This document shows, in pieces, positions 23,614 through 31,502 of a stretch of 39,634 bases of DNA. The notes under the pieces were generated by a model. That model worked only from the letters and a program-made list of their open reading frames with translations. It was not told the DNA's origin and searched no databases. This DNA is from JBEKCD01 sp050015055 (GTDB taxonomy: Archaea > Thermoproteota > Bathyarchaeia > Bathyarchaeales > Bathycorpusculaceae). The position numbers and the translations under genes are program-made. Within the stretch, counting starts at the first letter, position 1, and each line of letters begins with the position of its first letter. The DNA lies in assembly GCA_050015055.1 (NCBI GenBank), contig JBEKCD010000017.1:1-39634 (forward strand), read 5' to 3'.

Positions 23614-24636
23614 TCAGTTGGTAACGATGATTTTTAGGCTTTCTTTCGTTCCCAGGGCTGTCTTGAAGGCTTGTGCCGTTTGCGAGAGCCTGAAACGATG
23701 GGTTATGAGCGGCTTAGCGTTAATTCTATTTGTCTCCAGAAGCTGGAGGGCAGTTCTTGTTTCCAGGTGCGATGTTGAGTATGAGGGGATTATCTGCACT
23801 TCGGAGAAGAACAGTTCTTTAGGGCTTATCTGCAGGTGTTTTTCTGGGTCTGTAGGTGCGAAGAGGCAGAGTTTTCCGCCCTTTCGACAGACGTTGAGGC
23901 CCGCTCTGTAGGCCTCCAGGTTCGGCGCGGTGACGACGGCTACGTCCACGCCTCTTCCGCCGGTTTCTGCCCTGACAGTTTCGGCTAGATCTTTGCTTTT
24001 CGGGTTGACGGTGACGTCTGCTCCATACTGTTCCGCCAGTCGGAGTCGAAAGTCGATGAGGTCGCTCACGATTGTCCTCGTCGCCCCATAGATTTTTGAG
24101 AGTGCAGTATGGATGAGGCCTGTCACTCCGGCGCCGATAACTGCTACAGTGTCGCCCGTTTGCACGTTGCACTTCTTCATGGCTCTTATGCAGCAGGCGA
24201 TGGGTTCGATGAGGGTCGCCTCGTCATCAGAGATTTTTTCCGGGATTTTCAACGTGTCTATCTGGACGTTTGCGGCTGGGACTCTGAAGTATTCGGCGAA
24301 GCCGCCGGGTTTTATGTTCGTTTCGTGGAACTGTTTGCAGAGGGTGTAGTCTCCGTGCAGGCAGTAGTGACAGGTTAAACAGGCAACGTGGTGGTGCACG
24401 AAAACCCTGTCGCCGACACTGAACTTTTCCACTTTTTTCCCTTTTTTCGTCACTGTTCCAGCCGGTTCGTGCCCAAGAACCAGGGGGACTCGTGGTTTCA
24501 GGTACCAGTCCATGAGGTCGGACCCGCATATTCCGCAGGCTTTCATCTGGACGAGGATCTCGTCATCGTTTATTTCAGGAGTGGGGATTTCTTCTATTCG
24601 TATGTCCTGTTGACCGTAGTAAACGACAGCTTTCAT
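23614..24636 (-). CDS. Zinc-dependent alcohol dehydrogenase (MDR family), E1 operon member
   Basis: A 340-residue medium-chain zinc dehydrogenase. Catalytic zinc ligands are the Cys in ACGICGSDLMDW and the His-Glu of LGHEPAGTV; structural zinc is bound by CLTCHYCLHGDYTLC. The coenzyme loop is VAVIGAGVTGLIHTAL, then an Asp in VSDLIDFRLRL, which suggests NAD. It lies on the same strand and just after the E1 alpha, E1 beta and broken lipoyl genes, with no promoter of its own visible, so it likely belongs to their operon. A secondary alcohol or acetoin/butanediol-type substrate would suit that context, but is an inference. Confidence 0.9.
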   Translation of the reverse strand: MKAVVYYGQQDIRIEEIPTPEINDDEILVQMKACGICGSDLMDWYLKPRVPLVLGHEPAGTVTKKGKKVEKFSVGDRVFVHHHVACLTCHYCLHGDYTLCKQFHETNIKPGGFAEYFRVPAANVQIDTLKIPEKISDDEATLIEPIACCIRAMKKCNVQTGDTVAVIGAGVTGLIHTALSKIYGATRTIVSDLIDFRLRLAEQYGADVTVNPKSKDLAETVRAETGGRGVDVAVVTAPNLEAYRAGLNVCRKGGKLCLFAPTDPEKHLQISPKELFFSEVQIIPSYSTSHLETRTALQLLETNRINAKPLITHRFRLSQTAQAFKTALGTKESLKIIVTN

Positions 24637-24668
24637 CGCGGCTCAATGGTCTCTTTGCAGCTTCGCAC

Positions 24669-25014
24669 TTAAGACTTTCCGACCGTTTGGACTGCAATTT
24701 TGAGATTTGAGCCCTTTTTTGAGTACTCCTTCCCCTTTCGAGGCTCGACTGTTTGGCGCGTTTCCGTGTCCGAGAAGCTCTCGTCGGGAGCAGTTATAAC
24801 GCGTATGACTGCGTTGACCGAAACGTCGACGCCTGCTTGCACCAGAACTTTTCTCCGTATGTCCGAGGACGCTTCCGAATAGCATGTGGACTTTTCTGAC
24901 ATGACTTCAACAATCGGTTCGCCCTTTTCAACGCTTTCGCCCTCTTTTTTATATCATTTGTCAACCGTGCCTTCTTCATCGTCAATGTGAGTCTGGGTTC
25001 ACGACTTTGGTCAC
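24669..25014 (-). pseudogene. Broken lipoyl-domain (E2) gene of the 2-oxoacid dehydrogenase complex
   Basis: Read in three frames, this is the N-terminal lipoyl domain of an E2 protein. A GTG at 25014, 4 bases after the E1 beta stop, begins VTKVVNP; a frame change is needed for PRLTLTM; another for EEGTVDK; then a TGA at 24956-24954 stands where Trp is usual, followed by YKKEGESVEKGEPIVEVMSE with the lipoyl-lysine site (MSEKST) and RRKVLVQAGVDVSVNAVIRV. After about 40 more residues it ends; the peripheral-subunit-binding and catalytic acyltransferase domains are missing. So there are two frameshifts, one nonsense codon and a truncated C-terminus. Sequencing error is possible but would have to explain several lesions. 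Confidence 0.75.
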
Positions 25015-25018
25015 GATT

Positions 25019-25993
25019 TCAGACTACTTCCTTGACTGCGTTGATTATGGCTTTTTCGTCCGGAATCACGTACTGCTCTAAGGGCGGACTGAACGGTATC
25101 GGCGTGTCTGCGCCTGTTACTCTCTTTATCGGAGCGTCCAAGTAATCAATGGCTTCTTCAGCCACCACAGAAGAGATTTCAGCGCTCACGCCTCCAGTCT
25201 TGCAGTCTTCGCTCGCGATAACTAGCCTTCCCGTTTTCTTCACTGAATTCACTATCGTTTTTTTGTCCAACGGTGTCAATGTTCTTGGGTCAATGACCTC
25301 AACGCTCAATCCTCCCTCTTCAAGCTCAGCAGCAGCGTTAAGCGCCTTGTGAACCATGTACATGGTAGCGACAACAGTGACGTCCGACCCCTTCATCTTG
25401 ACTTCGGCCACTCCGAAAGGGATAGTGTACTCGTCTTCTGGCACGTCACCTTCGACTGGATAGAGCAGTTTGTGTTCGCAGAAAAGGACCGGATTGCTTC
25501 CGCGTATGGCCGTTTTCAAGAGCCCCTTAGCAGCATACGGGGTTGAGGGCACAGCGACTTGAAGCCCGGGTATGTGCATGAACCATGCTTCTAGGCTCTG
25601 TGAATGGTGAGAGCCGATATTGACACCCGCCCCAAACGGTGTTCTGATTACGAGTGGACATGATGCTTGACCGCCGAACATGTACCTGATTTTTGCGGCT
25701 TGGTTCGCGATCTGGTCCATGGCCAGGGCGGTCAGGTCTCCGAACATTATTTCCGCGACGGGGCGCATCCCTGTTATCGCAGCACCAACGCCCGTGCCCA
25801 CTATTGCGGATTCTGATATGGGGGTGTCTCTGACTCTTTCGTCTCCAAACTGTTGAGCCAAACCGTCTGTTACTTTGAAGGCTCCGCCCCAGTGCCTGCC
25901 AATGTCCTCGCCAAGCAAGAACACCGAAGAATCGCGGCGCATCTCCTCTCTCAAAGCTTCACGCAATGCTTCCCGATAGGTTATCCTCCGCAC
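25019..25993 (-). CDS. 2-oxoacid dehydrogenase E1 beta subunit
   Basis: A 324-residue transketolase-like E1 beta subunit. With E1 alpha it makes the thiamine-diphosphate heterotetramer that decarboxylates a 2-oxoacid (pyruvate or a branched-chain acid) or cleaves acetoin. Typical sections: EALREALREEMRRDSSVFLL, GEDIGRHWGGAFKVTDGL, HSQSLEAWFMHIPGLQVAVP and the C-terminal TSFPYTSR-equivalent ADTPIPFSPPLEQYVIPD. Start is 14 bases after the E1 alpha stop, so the two are translated together. It should hand the acyl group to a lipoyl E2, yet the neighbouring lipoyl gene is broken. The sequence does not settle which 2-oxoacid is used; acetoin dehydrogenase is as likely as pyruvate dehydrogenase. Confidence 0.92.
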   Translation of the reverse strand: MRRITYREALREALREEMRRDSSVFLLGEDIGRHWGGAFKVTDGLAQQFGDERVRDTPISESAIVGTGVGAAITGMRPVAEIMFGDLTALAMDQIANQAAKIRYMFGGQASCPLVIRTPFGAGVNIGSHHSQSLEAWFMHIPGLQVAVPSTPYAAKGLLKTAIRGSNPVLFCEHKLLYPVEGDVPEDEYTIPFGVAEVKMKGSDVTVVATMYMVHKALNAAAELEEGGLSVEVIDPRTLTPLDKKTIVNSVKKTGRLVIASEDCKTGGVSAEISSVVAEEAIDYLDAPIKRVTGADTPIPFSPPLEQYVIPDEKAIINAVKEVV

Positions 25994-26007
25994 GACATTC
26001 TCCCCCT

Positions 26008-26973
26008 CTAGGCGTAGACGTCTTCCAAGGCTTCCTCTGGAGCTGGATAAGGACTTTGCACGGCGAACTTCACGGCATCTTCGATATCAGCAGCAACCTT
26101 CTCTTCAATCTCCTGAACATCAGGCTGTGAAAAATCGGGATTTTGCAGCAGTATCTCCTTGAATCGTTTGAGTGGATCCCGAGCCAACCATTGCTCAACC
26201 TCTTCTTTCGGCCTGTATTTCGCAGGATCAACCCTGGAATGGCCCTTGTGACGATAAGTTTTGCATTCGATAAGCGTTGGCCCGCTCCCGCCTCTGGCGC
26301 GGTCAACAGCCTTTTGCGAGGCTTCGAAAACTGCCAAAACATCATTTCCATCCACCGTCACGCCTGGAATTCCATAGGCCACGGCGCGGTCAGCGATGTT
26401 TTCGACGTTCATTATCCTTGATTGACGCGTTCCCATGGCGTAAAGGTTGTTTTCGCAGACAAAAATCACGGGCAATGACCACGCTGAGGCCATGTTTATG
26501 CTCTCGTGGAATGTTCCCTGGTTTGAAGCTCCTTCGCCGAAGAAACACGCCACGACCTGATCCGTTTTTCTCAGCTTGGCGGACAAGCCAGCGCCCACGG
26601 CTATCGGCAGGCCAGCTCCCACTACTGCCGTTGCGCCTAACATTCCCACGTTGAAATCGGCAATGTGCATTGAACCGCCCTTGCCTTTGCAATAGCCGGT
26701 TTTTTTCCCCAGAATCTCTGCCATTGTCCGCTTTAGCTCAGCACCTTTCGCTATGCAGTGTCCATGTCCTCTGTGTGTGCTTGTTATGTAATCGTCCTTT
26801 CGCAGGCTGCTGCATACACCGACCGCCACGGCTTCTTCTCCAGCGTAGAGGTGTATCGTGCCTGGCACAAGATTTTGACCGTAAAGCTCGAAAACCTTCT
26901 GTTCAAAACAGCGGATCTCAAGCATTTTCCTGTACATTTCAACAAGCTTGTCTTTCGGCAGTGTGAGTGTCAT
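26008..26973 (-). CDS. 2-oxoacid dehydrogenase E1 alpha subunit
   Basis: A 321-residue E1 alpha subunit, the thiamine-diphosphate-binding partner of E1 beta. The ThDP/metal motif is seen as FFGEGASNQGTFHESINMA followed about ten residues later by ENN. Other landmarks: GTIHLYAGEEAVAVGV, THRGHGHCIAKGAEL, and the phosphorylation-loop-like YRHKGHSRVDPAKYRPKEE. Start is ATG 26973 with AAAGGAC in front and a strong TATA box at 27021-27034. It is the first gene of the operon E1 alpha, E1 beta, lipoyl remnant, alcohol dehydrogenase. Both E1 subunits are intact. Confidence 0.92.
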   Translation of the reverse strand: MTLTLPKDKLVEMYRKMLEIRCFEQKVFELYGQNLVPGTIHLYAGEEAVAVGVCSSLRKDDYITSTHRGHGHCIAKGAELKRTMAEILGKKTGYCKGKGGSMHIADFNVGMLGATAVVGAGLPIAVGAGLSAKLRKTDQVVACFFGEGASNQGTFHESINMASAWSLPVIFVCENNLYAMGTRQSRIMNVENIADRAVAYGIPGVTVDGNDVLAVFEASQKAVDRARGGSGPTLIECKTYRHKGHSRVDPAKYRPKEEVEQWLARDPLKRFKEILLQNPDFSQPDVQEIEEKVAADIEDAVKFAVQSPYPAPEEALEDVYA

Positions 26974-27020
26974 GTTTTCCTGTCCTTTGAGCTTTTAGCC
27001 CACTTCCTATAAGCCCTGAG

Positions 27021-27034
27021 GCTTTTATATTAAT
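27021..27034 (-). promoter_or_regulatory. Promoter of the E1 alpha operon
   Basis: On the minus strand the site reads ATTAATATAAAAGC, a near-ideal archaeal TATA. The transcript would begin near 27002 and have a leader of about 30 bases including the ribosome-binding site. Confidence 0.6.
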
Positions 27035-27320
27035 GTGCGATGGCCACGAGTTAAAATGAGCATGCACGAATTCAAGATAGTGGAGGCTTGCATTGGCAAG
27101 TTGGTTCACCGCTAGCGGCCGAACATGAGCGTCTCGCACGAAGCTCGAAGAGACATTCTGCAATATACGAAAGAGCGTTATCCCGCTTCTGACTCGCGAA
27201 ACGTTGCTGCTTGAGTGTGACAACAGGCTTCGGTGAAAGCAGGTGCTTAAGTGACCCCTATCTTCGTTTGTAAGGTCAGATGTAATGTGCAATTGTGATC
27301 CGCTGTCACGTTGTGTTGTC

Positions 27321-27338
27321 GGCCCCCGGCCTTTTTTT
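27321..27338 (+). terminator. Hairpin plus T-run in repeat cluster B
   Basis: GGCC-CCC-GGCC is followed by seven T residues. It resembles an intrinsic terminator; in archaea the T-run itself is usually the active part. The C-block and T-run recur in most units of the repeat family. Confidence 0.35.
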
Positions 27339-27405
27339 ATTTACACTTTTTGTAATGTTGAATTGTAAGATTGCAATGTTGCGTTGGCGACCCGCCTTTT
27401 TTGTT

Positions 27406-27580
27406 TGTGATGTCAGATGTAATCTGTAACGGTAACAAACCATGGAGAAAATCAGGCTGGACTACTGTTCAGAGTGGACTCGGCCCGTTTATTTGTAATG
27501 TCAGATGTAATTTTCATTGCAATAGTCAGGGATTGTAGATAGGGTTGACTTTGCTGTTCAGTTGTAACGCCAGATGTAAT
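27406..27580 (+). repeat. 175-bp duplicated block, copy 1
   Basis: Aligns without gaps to 38249-38423: I count 11 differences in 175 bases (94 percent identity). Holds three paired half-sites. Same orientation as copy 2, 10,843 bases away. Confidence 0.9.
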
Positions 27581-27639
27581 GTTGTGCTATAGTGTTTTGT
27601 TGTTGGGAGTGGTTTTGTCGATACGTGCGCTCTACCCTG

Positions 27640-27780
27640 CTTATCCATCCGACGCCGCAACAACTGCACCGCCTCCATACGTGTCCAACCTGCGGACAAC
27701 CTCTCACAATCGTCCAGCAGTATCAAAGATGGTACTGCACCAAAGAACAGCAACGTATAGAAATGCGACCGATCGCAGGA
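27640..27780 (+). pseudogene. Zinc-ribbon gene remnant inside repeat cluster B
   Basis: One frame reads TCPTCGQPLTIVQQYQRWYC, a strong match to the archaeal C-terminal zinc ribbon (CPTCG-PL-QYQRWYC) found at the end of many membrane or Pro-rich proteins. The second cysteine pair is incomplete (CTKEQQ in place of Cys-x2-Cys), and the region upstream is Pro-rich in more than one frame (TAPPPYV). No start or promoter is convincing. I read it as the decayed 3' end of a gene. Confidence 0.5.
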
Positions 27781-27963
27781 AAGCTTGCGGTTCGGGAGAA
27801 ACGCGTTATCTTTCAGAGTCGACCCCCCTCTTTTGTTTGGTAACAACCGTGGCAATGTTGCTTGGTAACAAATCATGGAGAAATTCTGTGAAATCCCTTT
27901 CCTTCGGAGTCGTCCCCTGTGTTTGTTGGTAACAACCGTGGTAATGTTGTGTGGTAACAAATC

Positions 27964-28059
27964 ATGAAGAGACAGACGGGCGTGTGGATAGATGCTCAGG
28001 TCTGTCAAGCCTTTGAGCCTTTGATATGGTATTTTATTATCGTTGCGCGTGTGCCTTGA
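27964..28059 (+). pseudogene. Short frame resembling a ribbon-helix-helix N-terminus
   Basis: An ATG directly after the GGTAACAAATC of the last cluster B unit opens a 31-residue frame starting MKRQTGVWIDAQVCQAF, which looks like the opening strand and helix of a ribbon-helix-helix protein (KR-TVWID-EV). It then stops. A related stub lies at 38528-38599 after cluster C. Confidence 0.3.
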
Positions 28060-28153
28060 TAGCGTAAGCCATATAGAGTGACGCGTCGTAGAGTGGTTGA
28101 TGGATAATGCGGTGCGATTTAGATGGCAATTTGTGTTTTGAGGAGCGAGTTGA

Positions 28154-29377
28154 GTGCAGAAGTCTTATTCGAAACTGTTAGGTATAGTTGGAAAGCCTAA
28201 CACGGGGAAGTCGACGTTCTTCAGCGCAGCGACTCTCGCGCCCGCAGAGATAGCAAACTACCCGTTTACAACTATAAAGCCGAACAGAGGGGTCGGATAC
28301 GTCCGAACGCCCTGCGTGCACGAAGAATTCAACGTTAGTGATAACCCGGCCAATTCTATATGTATGGAGGGCGTTAGACTCATACCGGTGGAGTTTATTG
28401 ATTGTGCCGGGCTTGTGCCCGGCGCATGGGAAGGAAGAGGTCTTGGCAACCAGTTCCTAGACGAAATAAGAAAGGCTGATGCGTTGATACACATAGTCGA
28501 CGCGTCTGGAGGGACAGATTGCGAAGGCAGACTATGTAAGCTGGGCGAGAACGATCCTTTGGAAGACGTGAAATTCCTCGAACGTGAAATAACTATGTGG
28601 ATGGCGAACATACTCAAAAAGGACTGGCCCAAGATTGCAAGAACGGTTGAGGCTGAATCCAAGGACCTGCTTTCGATACTTGAAGAGCGACTGAGCGGCT
28701 TGTCTATAAAAAGAAGCCACATCTTTGAGGCAATAAGAAGAGCGGGACTGAACGCTGACAAACCCACGTTCTGGAGCGAGGAAGACTTTTTCAGGTTTGT
28801 GGACACTCTTAGGCAAGTTGCAAAGCCTATGTTGATAGTTGCAAACAAAATGGACATGCAGCCCTCCGAGAAGAATTTCGAACGACTGAAAGAATCGAAT
28901 CGTCTCGTCGTTCCCTGTTGCGCGGAAGCGGAGCTCGCCCTGAGAAGAGCCGCCGAAAAGCAACTGATAGACTACAGGCCTGGAGACTGCAATTTCAAAG
29001 TGAGCAAATCGGAAAGCCTCAGCCAAAGTCAAACGAAAGCATTGGAGGCCATAAGAGATAAGATACTGCTCCATTTTGGCTCAACTGGCGTTCAGGAAGC
29101 GATAAACACGGCCTATTTCAAGCTCTTGAGCATGATCACCGTTTACCCTGTTGAGGATCTGGAGCATTTGGCAGATCACATGGGCAGGGTGCTGCCAGAC
29201 GCCTATCTTGTTCCCTACGGGACAACTGCACGCCAACTTGCCTACATCATTCACACCGAACTTGGAGAAGGCTTCATCTACGCGATTGAAGCCAGGGAAA
29301 AGAAAAGGGTGGGTGAGGATTACATACTTAAAGACAGAGATGTTATCTCAATCGTCAGTGCCCGCAAGAGAGCCTGA
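28154..29377 (+). CDS. YchF/OBG-type GTP-binding protein with TGS domain
   Basis: A 407-residue OBG-family P-loop NTPase of archaeal YchF type, a class linked to ribosome or translation control. Walker A is GIVGKPNTGKSTFFSAAT at about 10-27; switch and G3 region is VEFIDCAGLVPGA; G4 is NKMD. A helical insert follows, and residues about 325-405 form a TGS domain (PYGTTARQLAYIIHTELGEG to the end). Start is GTG 28154 with AGGAG eight bases earlier. It is convergent with the prenyltransferase gene, which ends 5 bases away. Nucleotide preference (ATP or GTP) varies in this family. Confidence 0.92.
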   Translation: MQKSYSKLLGIVGKPNTGKSTFFSAATLAPAEIANYPFTTIKPNRGVGYVRTPCVHEEFNVSDNPANSICMEGVRLIPVEFIDCAGLVPGAWEGRGLGNQFLDEIRKADALIHIVDASGGTDCEGRLCKLGENDPLEDVKFLEREITMWMANILKKDWPKIARTVEAESKDLLSILEERLSGLSIKRSHIFEAIRRAGLNADKPTFWSEEDFFRFVDTLRQVAKPMLIVANKMDMQPSEKNFERLKESNRLVVPCCAEAELALRRAAEKQLIDYRPGDCNFKVSKSESLSQSQTKALEAIRDKILLHFGSTGVQEAINTAYFKLLSMITVYPVEDLEHLADHMGRVLPDAYLVPYGTTARQLAYIIHTELGEGFIYAIEAREKKRVGEDYILKDRDVISIVSARKRA

Positions 29378-29382
29378 TTGTG

Positions 29383-30165
29383 CTACTCGCCGAAGCGTCT
29401 TTTGCGTTTTTCAAAGGTTCTGACCGCACGTAGCAGGTCGATTGAGCGAAAATCAGGCCAGTAAACGTCCAGAAAGCAGAGTTCACTGTAGGCCGACTGC
29501 CACAGCAAGAAACCGCTGAGCCTTGCTTCGCCTGAGGTTCGAATGATCAGGTCGGGATCCTGGTTAGGCATGTGCGAGGTGTAAAGATGCTGTTCGAATG
29601 TCTTCTCATCAACATTTTCTGGATCCAGCTTTCCCTCATGCACTTCCTCGGCGATTCTCTTGGCAGCATCCACAATCTCGGCTCTTCCGCCGTAGGCAAA
29701 AGCAAAGTTCAAGAAATGCTTGTCATAATTCTGCGTCGATTTCTCGACCTCTGCTATGAGTTGCCGCATGCCTTCAGGCAAGAGATTCACCCTGCCAATG
29801 ACTTTCACACGTATCTTGTCCCCATGTATCCGCTCATCAGTCAAGAGGTTCCGAAGGCGTTCCTCAAATATGTGCATTATTTCCTCGACCTCAGCTCCTG
29901 AACGCCTAAAATTCTCGGTGGAGAACGCATAGAGAGTCACAGACTTGACATTGAGTTTGAGGCACCAGTCAAGCAGTTGCTCAACCCTCTCGGCTCCTTT
30001 TTCGTGACCAAACCACGTGCTTAGCACGTTCTCTGAGGCCCACCTTCTGTTTCCATCTAGAATTACCGCTATATGCTCCGGCTTCTCGCCGTTTTCAACT
30101 TGACGCCATAGCCAACCCTCATAAATTCTGTAGATGCCGATGGCAGAAAGCAATGTCTTAATCAC
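29383..30165 (-). CDS. uppS: cis-Prenyltransferase (undecaprenyl diphosphate synthase family)
   Basis: A 260-residue cis-prenyltransferase that elongates an allylic diphosphate with isopentenyl diphosphate to make the lipid carrier used for cell-surface glycan synthesis. Catalytic Asp lies in HIAVILDGNRRWASEN; other signatures are YAFSTENFRRS (about 98-108), FAFAYGGRAEIVDAA, and the C-terminal DLIIRTSGEARLSGFLLWQ followed by YSEL. The usual Asn of the SNFLLWQ motif is Gly here, a small departure. Start is GTG 30165. It lies 130 bases after the DUF373 stop, same strand. Confidence 0.94.
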   Translation of the reverse strand: MIKTLLSAIGIYRIYEGWLWRQVENGEKPEHIAVILDGNRRWASENVLSTWFGHEKGAERVEQLLDWCLKLNVKSVTLYAFSTENFRRSGAEVEEIMHIFEERLRNLLTDERIHGDKIRVKVIGRVNLLPEGMRQLIAEVEKSTQNYDKHFLNFAFAYGGRAEIVDAAKRIAEEVHEGKLDPENVDEKTFEQHLYTSHMPNQDPDLIIRTSGEARLSGFLLWQSAYSELCFLDVYWPDFRSIDLLRAVRTFEKRKRRFGE

Positions 30166-30295
30166 GGTTCAAACCTCAGGGTTTGGTTGCAATGTTGCCC
30201 GAATGGATATCCTCATTAGTAAATTTTCGAGCGTCTCAATTAAGACTTTCTCCACCTTGGCCGCGTTCTCGTTGAAGATTGTACTTGCTGCACGC

Positions 30296-31462
30296 TCACG
30301 AGTCTCCAAACTCTTTAGCCTGCTCTTCCGTCTCCGCAAAAAAACCTCTTTGGGATATGTGAACCGCAAATATGACTAGCACTGAGGCAATGCCCATCAA
30401 GATGCCCACAACAATGGAGAAAATGATCCTTCCATAGCCGATTTCAGGCGTAATCAGCAGCTCGGAGGTTGCAATGAGTATCTGCTGTGACCAGCCCACG
30501 ATGACTATCAGCGCAGCGTTTCGCAACAATCTGGCATCACGCTCAATGTACCATCGAATGCCTCTTCCCAAGAGTGGAACGCAGAGTCCGACAACTAGCA
30601 AGGTGGCTGAACCTCCGATAAAAAAACCCACGATTCGGGGCACGTTACTCAACCAATCCGCAATTTCAGCCGAAGGAATACTTGCGCCTCCTAGGTACAC
30701 GCCAAGAACAACGCACAAGGCACCGGCGACTAAGGAGAAATTTGAGATTTGTACCCTCAACGGAGGGGGAGAATACTCTTTCACCCATCTGTAGAGGTCC
30801 TTGGCAGTCTTGTCAATTCCAAACCCTTTGACAAGCAGGAACACGCTTAGAACAAGTGCAAAGGCTATCAAGTAATATTGAACCCAGCCAAAAATCGACA
30901 AAATTCCAAGTATCAGGATAAGCAGTCCAGGCAGCCCTAGGGCCACGCGTGAATAGCGAGGGTTATCCATCACCATTCGAAGGTATCGTGACAAAAGAGC
31001 AGCGGTCTCTTCAATTGACTCGCTGTGCTTAACGACTATTCTTCTGACAGACGAAACGGGTACCCTAGACTGTACCAGCGGCAAAACTGCTTCATCCGAA
31101 TACCCGTCTGTGACCAGGATTACCTCACTTGCAGAGAAAGACTCTAATAATTCGTTCAATCCTGCCACGATTTTTCTGTCTGCGCCAACACCTCCCAGCT
31201 CGGAACCTGACAGCGTGGCAATTTCAAAAGTTTCGTTAGGGTTGTTCTCTGTTTTCAGCCGATCGTACACGCGTATTGCTTCGAACATGGCGTTTGCGTC
31301 TGGCTCCTCGGGGTCCTCCAGAGCCAATGCAACCGCGGCATCGAGATTCTCTCCTCTTCCGATAAGGGGGGTTTTTATCCCAGCTTTGGTTTCCAAATCC
31401 GCGTCTCTATCAACACACAGAATGAGGATTCTCTTTTGTTCTTTTTCTTCCTTTTCCTTCAT
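30296..31462 (-). CDS. DUF373 family membrane protein
   Basis: A 388-residue archaeal DUF373 protein. The N-terminal half is cytoplasmic with an alpha-beta fold: RILILCVDRDADLETKAGI, an acidic ALEDPEEPDANAMFEAIRVY, GGVGADRKIVAGLNELL and EVILVTDGYSDEAVLP. The second half (about 175-370) has six or so membrane helices. The conserved Asp-rich start suggests a nucleotide or metal site, but no activity is known to me. Start is ATG 31462, preceded by a TATA-like stretch near 31480-31490. It is followed at 130 bases by uppS, which hints at a lipid or cell-envelope role. Confidence 0.9.
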   Translation of the reverse strand: MKEKEEKEQKRILILCVDRDADLETKAGIKTPLIGRGENLDAAVALALEDPEEPDANAMFEAIRVYDRLKTENNPNETFEIATLSGSELGGVGADRKIVAGLNELLESFSASEVILVTDGYSDEAVLPLVQSRVPVSSVRRIVVKHSESIEETAALLSRYLRMVMDNPRYSRVALGLPGLLILILGILSIFGWVQYYLIAFALVLSVFLLVKGFGIDKTAKDLYRWVKEYSPPPLRVQISNFSLVAGALCVVLGVYLGGASIPSAEIADWLSNVPRIVGFFIGGSATLLVVGLCVPLLGRGIRWYIERDARLLRNAALIVIVGWSQQILIATSELLITPEIGYGRIIFSIVVGILMGIASVLVIFAVHISQRGFFAETEEQAKEFGDS

Positions 31463-31502
31463 ACGTATCTCGTACTGTGACTATAATTAGTGAATATCCA
31501 CT

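Larger units (their letters stand above)
27269..27963 (+). repeat. Repeat cluster B (about 88-bp units with TGTAAY-N6-TGTAAT)
   Basis: At least six units on the plus strand, with paired half-sites exactly 12 bases apart at 27269/27281, 27406/27418, 27494/27506, 27563/27575, 27839/27851 and 27928/27940. Two unit-to-unit steps are 88 and 89 bases (27406 to 27494, 27839 to 27928). Most units are preceded by a C-rich block and a T-run (as in CCCGCCTTTTTT) and many are followed by GGTAACAAAYCATGGAGAAA. The last two use GGTAAC/GGTAAT in both halves. The region carries no intact gene; it separates the divergent E1 operon and YchF gene. Confidence 0.8.

Noticed and set aside
27269..27963. CRISPR array in cluster B
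   Set aside because: Repeat units are diverged rather than identical, unit steps are 69 to 89 bases with parts between units also conserved, and no cas gene is in the window.
27526..28008. 160-codon minus-strand frame in cluster B
   Set aside because: It crosses several repeat units and the zinc-ribbon remnant in the wrong direction, and matches no family.
30169..30310. Short frame between DUF373 and uppS (EKVLIETLENLLMRISIRAT)
   Set aside because: Reads somewhat like protein, but has no ATG or good ribosome-binding site except within DUF373 sequence. I cannot support a gene.
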